Source: a virus
DNA length: 20,253 bases
Strand: one strand, 5' to 3'
IMG/VR virus record: IMGVR_UViG_3300029319_000629
Location: 876-21,128 of that record
A program made the position numbers and the translations under genes. Under the pieces are notes generated by a model, which did not search any database, was not told where the DNA came from, and saw nothing but the letters and a program-made list of their open reading frames with translations. Below, one piece after another: positions 1 through 7,212 of the stretch (position 1 is its first letter; each line of letters starts with the position of its first letter).

Positions 1-224
1 GATAGGTCTTCTTCAACCATCTTGTACAAAGACTTGTCTCGGGCAGGGTCGATGCCTTGCTTCCTTGCTCTGTTTGCTGTGAGCAGCTCCTGAAACATCT
101 CGTTAAACACATTCTGCTGTGCTATACCAGCGAACGTGCTAAATACTTCGGGCGTAACAAAGCCCCGTTGATCCTTGTTGCAAAGGTCTCTAACGGCGTT
201 GTACACATCAATAATGTTGATCAT
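1..224 (-). CDS. Partial virion-type protein, N-terminal part only
   Basis: The frame is open from an ATG at 224 to the left edge, giving 74 residues of a longer protein. It starts MINIIDVYNAVRDL and continues with an alpha-helical stretch rich in Phe, Gln and Asn (residues about 24-53), in the style 'G-F-V-T-P-E-x-F ... A-Q-Q-N-x-F-N-E-M-F'. I recall this pattern at the start of structural proteins of crAss-like and other marine podoviruses, but I cannot name the function. A -7 promoter box lies 4 nt before the ATG and a terminator lies just upstream, so it begins a new transcription unit. It follows the head genes in reading order, so a connector, ring or tail role is possible. The coding call is firm; the role is a guess. 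Confidence 0.75.
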   Translation of the reverse strand, partial: MINIIDVYNAVRDLCNKDQRGFVTPEVFSTFAGIAQQNVFNEMFQELLTANRARKQGIDPARDKSLYKMVEEDL

Positions 225-228
225 ACAA

Positions 229-236
229 CAAATATA
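229..236 (-). promoter_or_regulatory. Bacteroidota-type -7 promoter box TATATTTG
   Basis: This is an exact TATATTTG on the minus strand, ending 4 nt before the ATG at 224. It fits the known Bacteroidota consensus TAnnTTTG. I see no TTG at the -33 position; the terminator occupies that space. The spacing puts the transcription start at or next to the A of the ATG. Confidence 0.7.
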
Positions 237-240
237 AGAA

Positions 241-267
241 ATAAAAAAGCCGCCCTTTCGGGCAGCT
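241..267 (-). terminator. Intrinsic terminator after the 280-residue gene
   Basis: Read on the minus strand, AGCTGCCC pairs with GGGCGGCT (one G-T wobble) around a GAAA tetraloop at 256-259, and is followed by six T residues and TATTT. It lies 22 nt past the stop at 290-292. It runs straight into the -7 box at 229-236. Confidence 0.88.
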
Positions 268-289
268 CTCTTATCAATGTAAACTATAA

Positions 290-1132
290 TTAGCTTAGCC
301 TATCTAGCTTCTCCTCAATGAGTCCGAGTGTCGATGCACCCTTCTCTGTCAAGCAGAATCTAACCATAGTATCTACAGCGTCTTGGCCTACAGGAACAGA
401 TACGATTAATGTGTTGGCATCAAACCAGTACACCCCATTAGATTTTAGTGAGATGATCTGATAGTCAGCAGCTTGCTTAATGGTTGATCGACATGTAACC
501 TCAGGAGAGTCAAGCGATTGCATAAACTCCACAGGCTTGGACTTTGCAATCCTTAGAAGATTGTATCTAATCTCAGATGTATGAGTGTTGATGTTAATAC
601 CGTAGTACAAGGCAATAGCCAACAGATCATTGATGTCTCTGTCTCTTACAATAGAGATAGCATCAGATACAGCAAACTCTCTTTCTAGTTCTTTGGCTGC
701 ATCTTGAGTCTTGTCTACAATTGAGAACACAGTGCCTCCGTTGGCCTTGTTAAGTGGGTGCAACTCAAGAAACTTCTTAAGGTTAGGCTTCTCACGTGGC
801 ACAAACAATCTACCCTCTCTAAATGCTACAGACTTACGCACTGCATTTTCTGATTGCTCATCAACAAAGATTGATGGCTCATTGGGGCAGTAACGAATCT
901 CACGAACCGTGTCTTGCTCCTTGTCATAAATGGTCACACCTTTCTGTGGCAGCATAAACACCACGCCACCACCCTTGATGATCTCATACTCTGTAGCAAT
1001 ACGAGTCTCCTCCTTTCGTCTAGGAGTTCTTTTAACTACAGGCTTAGCCTTAGGCTTTTCTACAACAGCCGCTTTAACTGCTGGCTTCTGGACTTTAGGT
1101 CGTCCAGGAGACTTTTTAGGTTTAGTTTCCAT
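290..1132 (-). CDS. Phage protein with AT-hook-like basic N-terminus
   Basis: This is a 280-residue protein starting at ATG 1132. Residues 1-42 are Lys/Pro/Arg-rich and include an AT-hook-like SPGRPKVQKP at about 8-17 plus an H1-like run of K, P, A and V, so this tail probably binds DNA or RNA. The rest looks like a compact globular domain with motifs such as IRYCPNEPSIFVDEQ (about 79-93) and ELHPLNKANGG (about 123-133). I recall similar hypothetical proteins in cyanophages and marine podoviruses, but no named function. It follows the lectin-like gene by 11 nt and is closed by a terminator, so it ends the transcription unit. A nucleic-acid-associated or connector role in the virion is possible. 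Coding is certain, function unknown. Confidence 0.85.
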   Translation of the reverse strand: METKPKKSPGRPKVQKPAVKAAVVEKPKAKPVVKRTPRRKEETRIATEYEIIKGGGVVFMLPQKGVTIYDKEQDTVREIRYCPNEPSIFVDEQSENAVRKSVAFREGRLFVPREKPNLKKFLELHPLNKANGGTVFSIVDKTQDAAKELEREFAVSDAISIVRDRDINDLLAIALYYGININTHTSEIRYNLLRIAKSKPVEFMQSLDSPEVTCRSTIKQAADYQIISLKSNGVYWFDANTLIVSVPVGQDAVDTMVRFCLTEKGASTLGLIEEKLDRLS

Positions 1133-1143
1133 ATTGAAATGAA

Positions 1144-2433
1144 TTAAGATTTGTAAAAATTAAATAAGTCTTCTGCAAGTATTCGAGTCTTAGATACTCC
1201 AATGTCTTTAGGTATAACACCGAACCTAGCTATAAATCCTCTAAAGCTACCAGCCACTGAAGAGTTAATGTCTTTTACTGTGCCTAGACGTTCAATCAAA
1301 AGATCTCCGTCTGTTCTTGCTGATGAATCTTTAGTGAGTTTATCATCTAGCTTTTTAGTTTTGGCTGGAATAAATCCAATGATATCACCATCCCTATTAT
1401 GCAATATCATATTGAAATCTCTATCTCGTCTGATGATGAATACATCTAGATCGTGATCTGCCACAACATTGTTTGCAATCTGAGACTTAGGCCACTTGTA
1501 TGACAGAGTTCCGCTGTCTTCATTGTTGGTTTGAATTGAAGCAACAGCACCCTCGATTCCGCTGTGTCTTACAGAAAAGGAGTTTCTTTTGTCAATAACA
1601 TTTGCTTGATTTAAGTCTGTTCCAGCTGGATATGATCCTCCAAAACCTAATGTCTCTCCAGCAGCATCACCGTAAAGAGCCATGGGTGGAATAGCCAAAC
1701 CAAGAACGCAGTAAAGAGTATAGTCGTTAGATACTGTGAATGCATTTGGCACAATAAAATGATTGGCACCATTGCTTAGGTTTGCAGAGCTTTTAGATAT
1801 ATTGCTAGTAGCAGAAGATGTTTCACAAGTGGGCGCACCAACGTTAGCTACAATGCTATGGGTTGCCCCTTCAGTGCCTGAATTAAACCATGATGTAATC
1901 TCAGCCCCATCTGCAAATCCAGACAACCCTTCATGATTAAAGTCAAGTGAAGGTAAGTTGCCTCTAAAGTTGATACCAGCAATCGTGTCTTGGAACTCCT
2001 CTTCTGTTGTGCCAACAGATAACCTTCCTGTCTCCATGTTGATAGGCGCAGTAGAAACCTTGGCTATAAGGTTAGCAGATGAACTTACATCCGAGAAGCG
2101 CATATTGGATACATTGTTTACTGCATCAAATCTCATCACAAACTGACGCTCCTCTGAAGAGATAAAGTTTAAGATGTCTTCAATCAAGTTGACCTCACGA
2201 GATTCTACAGCCGCTACAGAGATATTTACTTTCTCGATAGCCTCCCCTACATTCATAAAGGATTCATCATAAAGACCTGCATCATCAAATGTCATATTGA
2301 CAAAGCCCTTGGTAGCCGTGATGTTAGAAAGCTTAGCAACTGGTACAGCTATAGTGCTAATACCAATACCACTGTCCGAGTTTGTAGTACTAGCTCGCGA
2401 CACATTTGATATGCTAAACAGAAAAAATTTCAT
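1144..2433 (-). CDS. Capsid-decoration-like domain fused to lectin-like (LamG-type) domain
   Basis: This is a 429-residue protein. I use ATG 2433 because the codon before it is an unlikely in-frame TTG. Residues 1-105 have the same plan as the two small proteins at 2833-3171 and 3183-3503: an N-terminal K-F/Y-x-L-F, a beta-rich stretch with V/I-x-V at about 69-75, then a helix at about 81-93. The remaining residues, about 160-429, look like a jelly-roll lectin: 'DVFIIRRDRDFNMILHNRDG' at 330-349, 'GFIARFGVIPKDI' at 399-411, and the usual closing helix 'EDLFNFYK' at 421-428. In LamG/concanavalin-like domains this ending is common. It probably sits on the virion surface and binds glycans. It has its own promoter box at 2454-2461. 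The fold assignment is inference from pattern. Confidence 0.78.
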   Translation of the reverse strand: MKFFLFSISNVSRASTTNSDSGIGISTIAVPVAKLSNITATKGFVNMTFDDAGLYDESFMNVGEAIEKVNISVAAVESREVNLIEDILNFISSEERQFVMRFDAVNNVSNMRFSDVSSSANLIAKVSTAPINMETGRLSVGTTEEEFQDTIAGINFRGNLPSLDFNHEGLSGFADGAEITSWFNSGTEGATHSIVANVGAPTCETSSATSNISKSSANLSNGANHFIVPNAFTVSNDYTLYCVLGLAIPPMALYGDAAGETLGFGGSYPAGTDLNQANVIDKRNSFSVRHSGIEGAVASIQTNNEDSGTLSYKWPKSQIANNVVADHDLDVFIIRRDRDFNMILHNRDGDIIGFIPAKTKKLDDKLTKDSSARTDGDLLIERLGTVKDINSSVAGSFRGFIARFGVIPKDIGVSKTRILAEDLFNFYKS

Positions 2434-2453
2434 CAACTCAATTTAATTGTATA

Positions 2454-2461
2454 CAAATATA
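2454..2461 (-). promoter_or_regulatory. Bacteroidota-type -7 promoter box TATATTTG
   Basis: Exact TATATTTG on the minus strand, 20 nt before the ATG at 2433, in the gap between the small basic gene and the lectin-like gene. No clear -33 TTG is seen. Confidence 0.65.
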
Positions 2462-2477
2462 CTAATTTTCTTAGTAC

Positions 2478-2768
2478 TCATGATCGTCTAGCTTTACGCA
2501 ACGACTCCTTACCTCTTCTAAATATAGCAGCTACTTCATTCTTCTTCATGACTTTAGCTCTTTGCTCGCCTACCGTTAGGATCTGAATCTTTCTAGCAAA
2601 AGGCTTGTTGATCTTTTTAACCTTGGCAACAGTAGCTCTTGCATCTGCAGGGGTAGCAAACTTAATCCTAACTGTGTCTTTAGGATTCTCATCTGTATAA
2701 AGCCTTCTGCCAGAACCCTTGGGTTTCTTGCCCGTCCCAACCTTAGGGTCTCGCTTCTTAGCTCTCAT
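2478..2768 (-). CDS. Small Lys/Arg-rich protein, probable DUF5872-like
   Basis: This is a 96-residue, strongly basic protein starting at ATG 2768. Residues about 15-33 carry the motif KPKGSGRRLYTDENPKDTV, which I recall from DUF5872-type small proteins of large DNA viruses and marine phages; the name is from memory. A second basic region follows (VKKINKPFARKIQIL), and the end is RRGKESLRKARRS. No membrane segment or enzyme motif is visible. It stands alone between a terminator-promoter module upstream and another promoter downstream, so it may be made in different amounts from the neighbouring structural genes. Binding to packaged DNA is plausible but inferred from charge alone. Confidence 0.8.
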   Translation of the reverse strand: MRAKKRDPKVGTGKKPKGSGRRLYTDENPKDTVRIKFATPADARATVAKVKKINKPFARKIQILTVGEQRAKVMKKNEVAAIFRRGKESLRKARRS

Positions 2769-2772
2769 AGAG

Positions 2773-2780
2773 CAAATATA
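2773..2780 (-). promoter_or_regulatory. Bacteroidota-type -7 promoter box TATATTTG
   Basis: Exact TATATTTG on the minus strand, 4 nt (CTCT) before the ATG at 2768. It directly follows the T-tract of the terminator at 2781-2813. The spacing predicts a leaderless or near-leaderless transcript. Confidence 0.72.
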
Positions 2781-2813
2781 TAAAATAAAAAAGGCCCTCC
2801 GAAGAGAGCCTTT
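2781..2813 (-). terminator. Intrinsic terminator with TTCG tetraloop
   Basis: On the minus strand, AAAGGCTCTC pairs with GAGGGCCTTT (10 bp, one G-T wobble) around a TTCG loop at 2800-2803, closed by C-G: the very stable UUCG tetraloop form. TTTATTTTA follows. It lies 20 nt past the stop of the 2833-3171 gene and closes that transcription unit. Confidence 0.9.
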
Positions 2814-2832
2814 CTTTTAAAAGGTTTATGGT

Positions 2833-3171
2833 TTATGCCGAACCAACCGTAATAACTGGATCAGTACCAAAGTCTACATCTGCAGAGAATGATGTTTCAT
2901 CACTCGCATCAGCAAGATTGATTACCGACTGTTTTGCAAAGTTAATGGCTTCAACAAGCTCCTTAATGTAAGCCTTGCCTTTTCCAGAATCAACAGTAAT
3001 GTCAATAAGTGTGTCGTCTGCTTGACCGTAATCAGATACAGCAAATCGAACACTAGTGGCATTAAGCTCCTGAATCCCTTGCAAGCTAGAGACTGGGAAC
3101 ATCTTAGAGCTATCAAACTCACCAGCAGTATTATCTGGATTTACGAACAAGAATTTTTTAGAAGTATCCAT
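2833..3171 (-). CDS. Capsid-decoration-like protein, paralogue B
   Basis: This is a 112-residue protein, ATG 3171. It begins with KKFLFVN, then a variable loop, 'TSVRFAV' at about 39-45, 'DITVDSGKGKAYIKELVEAI' at about 57-76, and an Asp/Thr-rich beta tail. This order matches the neighbour at 3183-3503 and the first 105 residues of the 1144-2433 protein, so the three share a domain. It follows paralogue A by 11 nt and lies just downstream of the major capsid gene. In related phages small proteins in this place decorate the capsid. No export signal or enzyme motif is seen. The role is inferred from position and repetition. Confidence 0.82.
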   Translation of the reverse strand: MDTSKKFLFVNPDNTAGEFDSSKMFPVSSLQGIQELNATSVRFAVSDYGQADDTLIDITVDSGKGKAYIKELVEAINFAKQSVINLADASDETSFSADVDFGTDPVITVGSA

Positions 3172-3182
3172 AGTTTCTAGTA

Positions 3183-3503
3183 TTAAGCAAAGTCAGCAAT
3201 TGAACCAACGCTAAGAATATTTGGATGAAGGAACTCAGAGGTAGTATCGTCGCAAACGGTAATAAAAGGATTTTTACCCAAACGAATTTCTTCTGCAATA
3301 GCCTCCATAACAAGCTTACCCTTGTTGTCAGTAATTGTAACGTCTACAGTAATTTCTCCAACACCATCATTACCCCCAAAAGGAGCAATAAAGTGCAGGA
3401 TCAAAGAAGTGCCATCGCTCTCCATCCCCATGTCTGTCAAACGACGAGCAGGCAAGCAAAGAGAGTCATTAGCGCCAGTGTTAAAAAACAAATATTTTTC
3501 CAT
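3183..3503 (-). CDS. Capsid-decoration-like protein, paralogue A
   Basis: This is a 106-residue protein, ATG 3503, and the first gene after the major capsid gene. It begins MEKYLFFNTGANDSL. It then has 'TSLILHFIAPFGG' (about 32-44) and 'ITVDVTITDNKGKLVMEAIA' (about 51-70), and ends with a beta segment and PNILSVGSIADFA. The block K-x-L-F-F ... x-L-x-F ... I-T/D-V-x-I-x-x-x-K-G-K-x-x-x-E-x-x-x-x-I is shared with the next two proteins downstream. A 28-nt hairpin lies between it and the capsid gene and may set their relative amounts. A head-surface or head-auxiliary protein is the likeliest call; a direct family name is not known to me. Confidence 0.82.
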   Translation of the reverse strand: MEKYLFFNTGANDSLCLPARRLTDMGMESDGTSLILHFIAPFGGNDGVGEITVDVTITDNKGKLVMEAIAEEIRLGKNPFITVCDDTTSEFLHPNILSVGSIADFA

Positions 3504-3528
3504 AGTAACTAGTTATTTTTTGTAGCCA

Positions 3529-3556
3529 GAGGGGAAGGGCCAAAGCCCCTCCCTTC
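3529..3556 (-). other. Strong GC-rich hairpin just after the capsid gene
   Basis: On the minus strand, GAAGGGAGGGGC folds onto GCCCTTCCCCTC around a TTTG loop at 3541-3544, with 9 continuous pairs, one mismatch and 2 more pairs. The stretch after it is GGCTACAAAAAATAAC, with no T-tract on either strand. It is therefore not a standard terminator. It may be an mRNA 3'-end stabiliser or a partial attenuator that keeps capsid mRNA high relative to the genes downstream. Confidence 0.6.
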
Positions 3557-3569
3557 TACCTAATAGTTA

Positions 3570-4994
3570 TTATCCCTTGATGATGACGTGCTGGTTAGCA
3601 GCGCGAGTCACCAAACAAATCTCAGAGCGGTAGTGGAACGTAGCCACGTCTCTACCAGCATCACCGTTGTTTGTGTGTCCCAAGACGCCACCACCAGTTA
3701 CCCAGTGCTCCATCTCACGAGAGTAGCCGTTAGCTTCTTTGTAGTACATAGACAAAGCAGGAGCTCTGAATCCAGTACGTGGGTCAGCAACCTGGGTCAT
3801 AGGAACCATGCAGCCTTGCAAGAAGTTAGTAGCACCCAAGAGAGTAGGATCGTTCAAGAGTCTAAAGTCGTGCTTGTGAAAGGTGTATCCTCCACGAGTA
3901 AATGACTTAAAGCCAAGCTTCACAGCCATGTCAGCGTCGTTGTTGAACGCACCGAATTGACCAGCCAAACCTGCAGTCACACCAGTAGAAACACCAGAAG
4001 CCAACATATCATCGATAGCCAAGTCTTGCTTTCTGTTCAAGTACATAGCGTACTCGGCAGGTGCGCCGTTCTTGTCCAGCTCCAAGATGAGATCATCGAA
4101 CTCAGCGAAGCTATCCATAGGATTGGCATTGGCGTTAGAGACAACAATACCTCTGTCTTCAACAGCAGAAATGTAGCCCTCTGAGCCCTTACCTGGGTCT
4201 TGAGCATCATTGTAAGCGTAGCTGGCAGCGTTGCCAAAATTGTCGTCATTGCCCTTCTCTGCAAACAACAACATCATTTCACGACGATCTTCAAAGCGCT
4301 TACGAGCTTCTTGTTCACCGTACATAAACCAGCGGTAATCACCACCTGTGTTAATGTAACCAATGTTGGTTGCTTGAGATCCATTGACCTGGAAGCGATC
4401 CTTCACAATCATGTAAGGATTCTTACGTCTCTTCACATCAACGTCAGTGAAGTGGCCTGGCTGCTCAGTTCCTTGACCGTACATGTTGCCAAGAACAATA
4501 AACTCTCTGTCTGTTGAACGTGAGCCAGTTGCACTCTCTCCATCCAGACTAGCAAGCATGTATTCAGCTGCTGTGGTTGGATCGGATGTATCGGCATCGA
4601 TAACAATGTAGCGACGACCATCATCTGAATCCATAACAACATCGTTAGGACCAAGAGGGAGACCGTTAGTTGAATCTGCAGTGCAGTGAAGTTCAACTTG
4701 GTCGCCTGATGCAGCATCGTCAAGAGATCCAGTGACGGTTCTGTGACGACGTCCTTCTTCAAAGTATTCAACCTGGTCGGCAGAACCGCCAGAATTGATT
4801 GCACCAGTAAGCTTCAAGAAGCCAGTGATGCCTTGCTCACCAAAAGTGTGAACAAGTTCTTCCATGACCTCTGGCTTGTTATGATCAAGCAGAGTATCAA
4901 TGGTGGTGTATTTTTCGGGAGTCAGCCTAAGATCTGCTTTCGCATCAAAGAAAGTTGAACCTGAGTCTGTTCTCGCGGCAGTAGTAGTTGCCAT
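3570..4994 (-). CDS. Major capsid protein
   Basis: This is a 474-residue protein, ATG 4994, directly after the scaffold gene (12-nt gap). Size, position and the lack of any enzyme motif fit an HK97-fold major capsid protein. The N-terminal 75 residues are helical and acidic, like an N-arm (LTPEKYTTIDTLLDHNKPEV at 25-44). The middle holds long polar stretches and a helix 'WFMYGEQEARKRFEDRREMM' (about 221-240), as in spine-helix regions. The C-terminal part has Gly- and Phe-rich beta segments and ends with 'CLVTRAANQHVIIKG', typical of the last strands of phage capsid proteins. No protease gene is visible nearby. The call rests mainly on gene order and general pattern, and I consider it strong. 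Confidence 0.88.
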   Translation of the reverse strand: MATTTAARTDSGSTFFDAKADLRLTPEKYTTIDTLLDHNKPEVMEELVHTFGEQGITGFLKLTGAINSGGSADQVEYFEEGRRHRTVTGSLDDAASGDQVELHCTADSTNGLPLGPNDVVMDSDDGRRYIVIDADTSDPTTAAEYMLASLDGESATGSRSTDREFIVLGNMYGQGTEQPGHFTDVDVKRRKNPYMIVKDRFQVNGSQATNIGYINTGGDYRWFMYGEQEARKRFEDRREMMLLFAEKGNDDNFGNAASYAYNDAQDPGKGSEGYISAVEDRGIVVSNANANPMDSFAEFDDLILELDKNGAPAEYAMYLNRKQDLAIDDMLASGVSTGVTAGLAGQFGAFNNDADMAVKLGFKSFTRGGYTFHKHDFRLLNDPTLLGATNFLQGCMVPMTQVADPRTGFRAPALSMYYKEANGYSREMEHWVTGGGVLGHTNNGDAGRDVATFHYRSEICLVTRAANQHVIIKG

Positions 4995-5006
4995 AATTCT
5001 CTAGTT

Positions 5007-6149
5007 TTAGATTTTAAAAGTTAGTTTGCTAGAGTTCCGTCCCATGATATTTCTAAGCTGATCGCCAAGAGAGTTATCGTTAGGATCAGAGCTCTGTTGA
5101 GGAACCTGAGTAGACACATTGGCCGCGTTCTGCACCACACCCTTCTGACCATCACTAAGGCCTTGCCTGTAAGTGGACGCTACAATAGCATCGATGTTGT
5201 CAAGAATGGCGCGGTGAGAGTTGAGCTTGTCAAAGTCCCAGCTTCCATCATTGTGGACGTATGCATCAAAGTACTCGTCAAGACGAGCGTTCTTATTAAC
5301 AAGGTCCTGTTTGTATCGGTCATCCAAGCCGAAAGTAAAAGTCCTGTCATTGCCCAGATCGAATTCCAATCCAGTCAAATCATTGACTTCTTGTCTCATG
5401 GTTGAGACCCACTCATCATTAATAAAGCTTTCTTTTTCCGCAGTCTTTTGCTCAACTTCAGGAGCTGCATATCTCATGCGCTGCTCTTCGATCTGATTCT
5501 TAGCATTGGCTGCATCGACCTTCATCTGAAGGGCTCCAATCTTAGCTTCATCCTCTGAGTACTTGTCTGGATCTAACTTGTACTTATTCAGAATGAGAGT
5601 GTTTACCTCATCAGCAGAAAGGTTAGGATATTGCAATGCCATGTCTACCTTAACCAAAGTCGCATCATCCATCTCAGATGTGCTCAATGATTGATAAGTA
5701 AACCAGTCCTTGGGAGCTCTTCCTGTCTCCGCTACAAACTTGGCAATAGCTTCTACCCTTTCGTCTAATGGGTTTTGTTTAGGGGTGAGGTCGTCAAGAG
5801 AGTTGAAATCTCTGTTGAGCTTCTCGCTCAAGTATGAGATTACCGCCTTCTCCATATCTTCCTCGGTATATTCTTCATCATCGTCAGCATCACTCTGCTG
5901 ACCAAATTCACTTTGGCTTACTTGCTCAACCTGCTCGTAGGCAGGCTCTGAGGTAGTTGGCTGTGGTGAATCTTCCTGCGTCTCAGCTTGTGGCTCAGGC
6001 GTAGGTTCTGGCTGAGCTTCTACTTGAGGCTCAGGTTGTGATTCAGGCTGTGGAGTGGGCTCTACAGTTTCCTGATTCATAGATGCGGCAAGGTCCTCAG
6101 GGTTACTGAAGACCTTCATGCCACCAATTTCGGTAGGTTGATTTTCCAT
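5007..6149 (-). CDS. Prohead scaffolding protein
   Basis: This is a 380-residue, acidic protein, ATG 6149, immediately upstream of the capsid gene. Residues about 31-75 are low-complexity Pro/Glu/Gln repeats (PEPQ, PEPT), followed by an acidic run DADDDEEYTEEDMEK at about 86-100. The middle (about 128-235) is strongly helical with coiled-coil character, including 'LQMKVDAANAKNQIEEQRMR'. The C-terminus is polar and ends with a short basic KLTFKI. Scaffolds of many phages share this make-up: disordered acidic head, long helical middle, and a small positively charged tail that holds the capsid protein. It would guide capsid assembly and then leave or be degraded. Role inferred from make-up and place; confidence is high. 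Confidence 0.85.
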   Translation of the reverse strand: MENQPTEIGGMKVFSNPEDLAASMNQETVEPTPQPESQPEPQVEAQPEPTPEPQAETQEDSPQPTTSEPAYEQVEQVSQSEFGQQSDADDDEEYTEEDMEKAVISYLSEKLNRDFNSLDDLTPKQNPLDERVEAIAKFVAETGRAPKDWFTYQSLSTSEMDDATLVKVDMALQYPNLSADEVNTLILNKYKLDPDKYSEDEAKIGALQMKVDAANAKNQIEEQRMRYAAPEVEQKTAEKESFINDEWVSTMRQEVNDLTGLEFDLGNDRTFTFGLDDRYKQDLVNKNARLDEYFDAYVHNDGSWDFDKLNSHRAILDNIDAIVASTYRQGLSDGQKGVVQNAANVSTQVPQQSSDPNDNSLGDQLRNIMGRNSSKLTFKI

Positions 6150-6168
6150 TTTAATTTATAGTTTTTAA

Positions 6169-6714
6169 TTAATACTCTACACAAATTGTAAGAGTCAAAG
6201 AATCTGCAGCAAAAGTATCTGTGCCACTGCTTGTCTCTCCAACCTCATACAATCCTTGTACAAAACAAGTGTTCTTAGTAGAACCTTCTTCAATAACAAA
6301 ACTAGAATTTCCTGTAGATGATGAACCAGTATCATTCATGTGTTGACCTACAAACAAATGAGGAAAAGCACCTGAATCGCTTTCAGATCTCCCTCCATGA
6401 AGAGAGTCTTCCGAGTTGTTTACAAGTCTAGTGGCACCTAAAAAACTATTGGCTTTTAACTGAGCGCCAGTTATAGATGGGCTACCCCCAAGAGATCCAA
6501 GATCTGTCGTATTTTCTTTAAAGAAAAAAACAAGAAACTCTCTATCATTAGTTGTACTAAGTTGATTATCATCCCAAATAGCAAAGATATCAAGAACCTT
6601 GCAATTTCTATGCGGCAACTTTACAGCTGTAGAAACAAACAACACTTCATTATCTCCATAATCATCTGTTGCTGCAGAAAGAACTGGCGTAACTGTTATT
6701 ACATCGTAACCCAT
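6169..6714 (-). CDS. Beta-rich virion protein, tandem paralogue 2
   Basis: This is a 181-residue protein. I start it at ATG 6714, two nt after the previous stop; the codon further upstream is an in-frame TTG. It is a clear tandem duplicate of the 6717-7202 protein: both share V-T-P-x-L-S-A-A-T, K-L-P-H-R-x-C-K-V-L, F-F-K-E-N-T-x-D-L-G, G-A-Q-L-K-x-N-x-F-L-G-A, K-N-T-C-F-V-Q-G-L and a final V-E-Y. Compared with its copy it has inserts rich in Ser, Gly and Asp (about residues 109-124 and 133-141). The pattern suggests a beta-sandwich virion protein. It lies between the small basic genes and the scaffold. Two conserved Cys are present. I do not recognise the family. Confidence 0.82.
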   Translation of the reverse strand: MGYDVITVTPVLSAATDDYGDNEVLFVSTAVKLPHRNCKVLDIFAIWDDNQLSTTNDREFLVFFFKENTTDLGSLGGSPSITGAQLKANSFLGATRLVNNSEDSLHGGRSESDSGAFPHLFVGQHMNDTGSSSTGNSSFVIEEGSTKNTCFVQGLYEVGETSSGTDTFAADSLTLTICVEY

Positions 6715-6716
6715 AA

Positions 6717-7202
6717 TCAATATTCTACACTTATAGTGAGAACTAAGCTGTCAGTAGCAAAAGTGCCAGCTCCATCTTCAAGAAGTCCCTGGACAAAACA
6801 TGTATTTTTATTAGATCCTTCTACCAAAACAAAAGGATTTACACCACTACCACTATTATTGACATCATTTATATGTTGACTCACAAACGCAGAAGGTGTT
6901 CCCAAAGAAGCTTCTCCTGAGTTTACTAAACGAATAGCACCCAAAAAAACATTTTCTTTGAGTTGAGCACCTGAGATAGAAGCAGCTTCATTTATTGTTC
7001 CTAAATCATTAGTATTTTCTTTAAAGAACATAAGGATAAGGTCCTCATTAGCAGCTTCTGCATCATTCCATATAGCTGATATTGATAAAACTTTACAGTG
7101 TCTATGCGGAAGTTTTACCTCAGTAGACGTAAACAATACATCATTGTCAGCATATGTAGCTGCGCTTAGTGTAGGAGTTACTTCTATAGTAGAAAAGGGC
7201 AT
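6717..7202 (-). CDS. Beta-rich virion protein, tandem paralogue 1
   Basis: This is a 161-residue protein, ATG 7202, ending TGA two nt before the ATG of its tandem copy. It carries the shared blocks KLPHRHCKVL (about 29-38), MFFKENTNDLG (about 57-67), GAQLKENVFLGAIRLV (about 77-92) and NKNTCFVQGL (about 130-139). It is the shorter of the two copies and may be nearer the ancestral form. No signal peptide, membrane segment or catalytic motif is visible. By position it is a head or head-fibre component. The duplication is seen directly in the sequence; the role is inferred. Confidence 0.82.
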   Translation of the reverse strand: MPFSTIEVTPTLSAATYADNDVLFTSTEVKLPHRHCKVLSISAIWNDAEAANEDLILMFFKENTNDLGTINEAASISGAQLKENVFLGAIRLVNSGEASLGTPSAFVSQHINDVNNSGSGVNPFVLVEGSNKNTCFVQGLLEDGAGTFATDSLVLTISVEY

Positions 7203-7212
7203 GAGGTACTAA

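Noticed and set aside
4200-4517. 105-residue open frame on the plus strand
   Set aside because: Antisense to the major capsid gene; no promoter or neighbour on that strand supports it.
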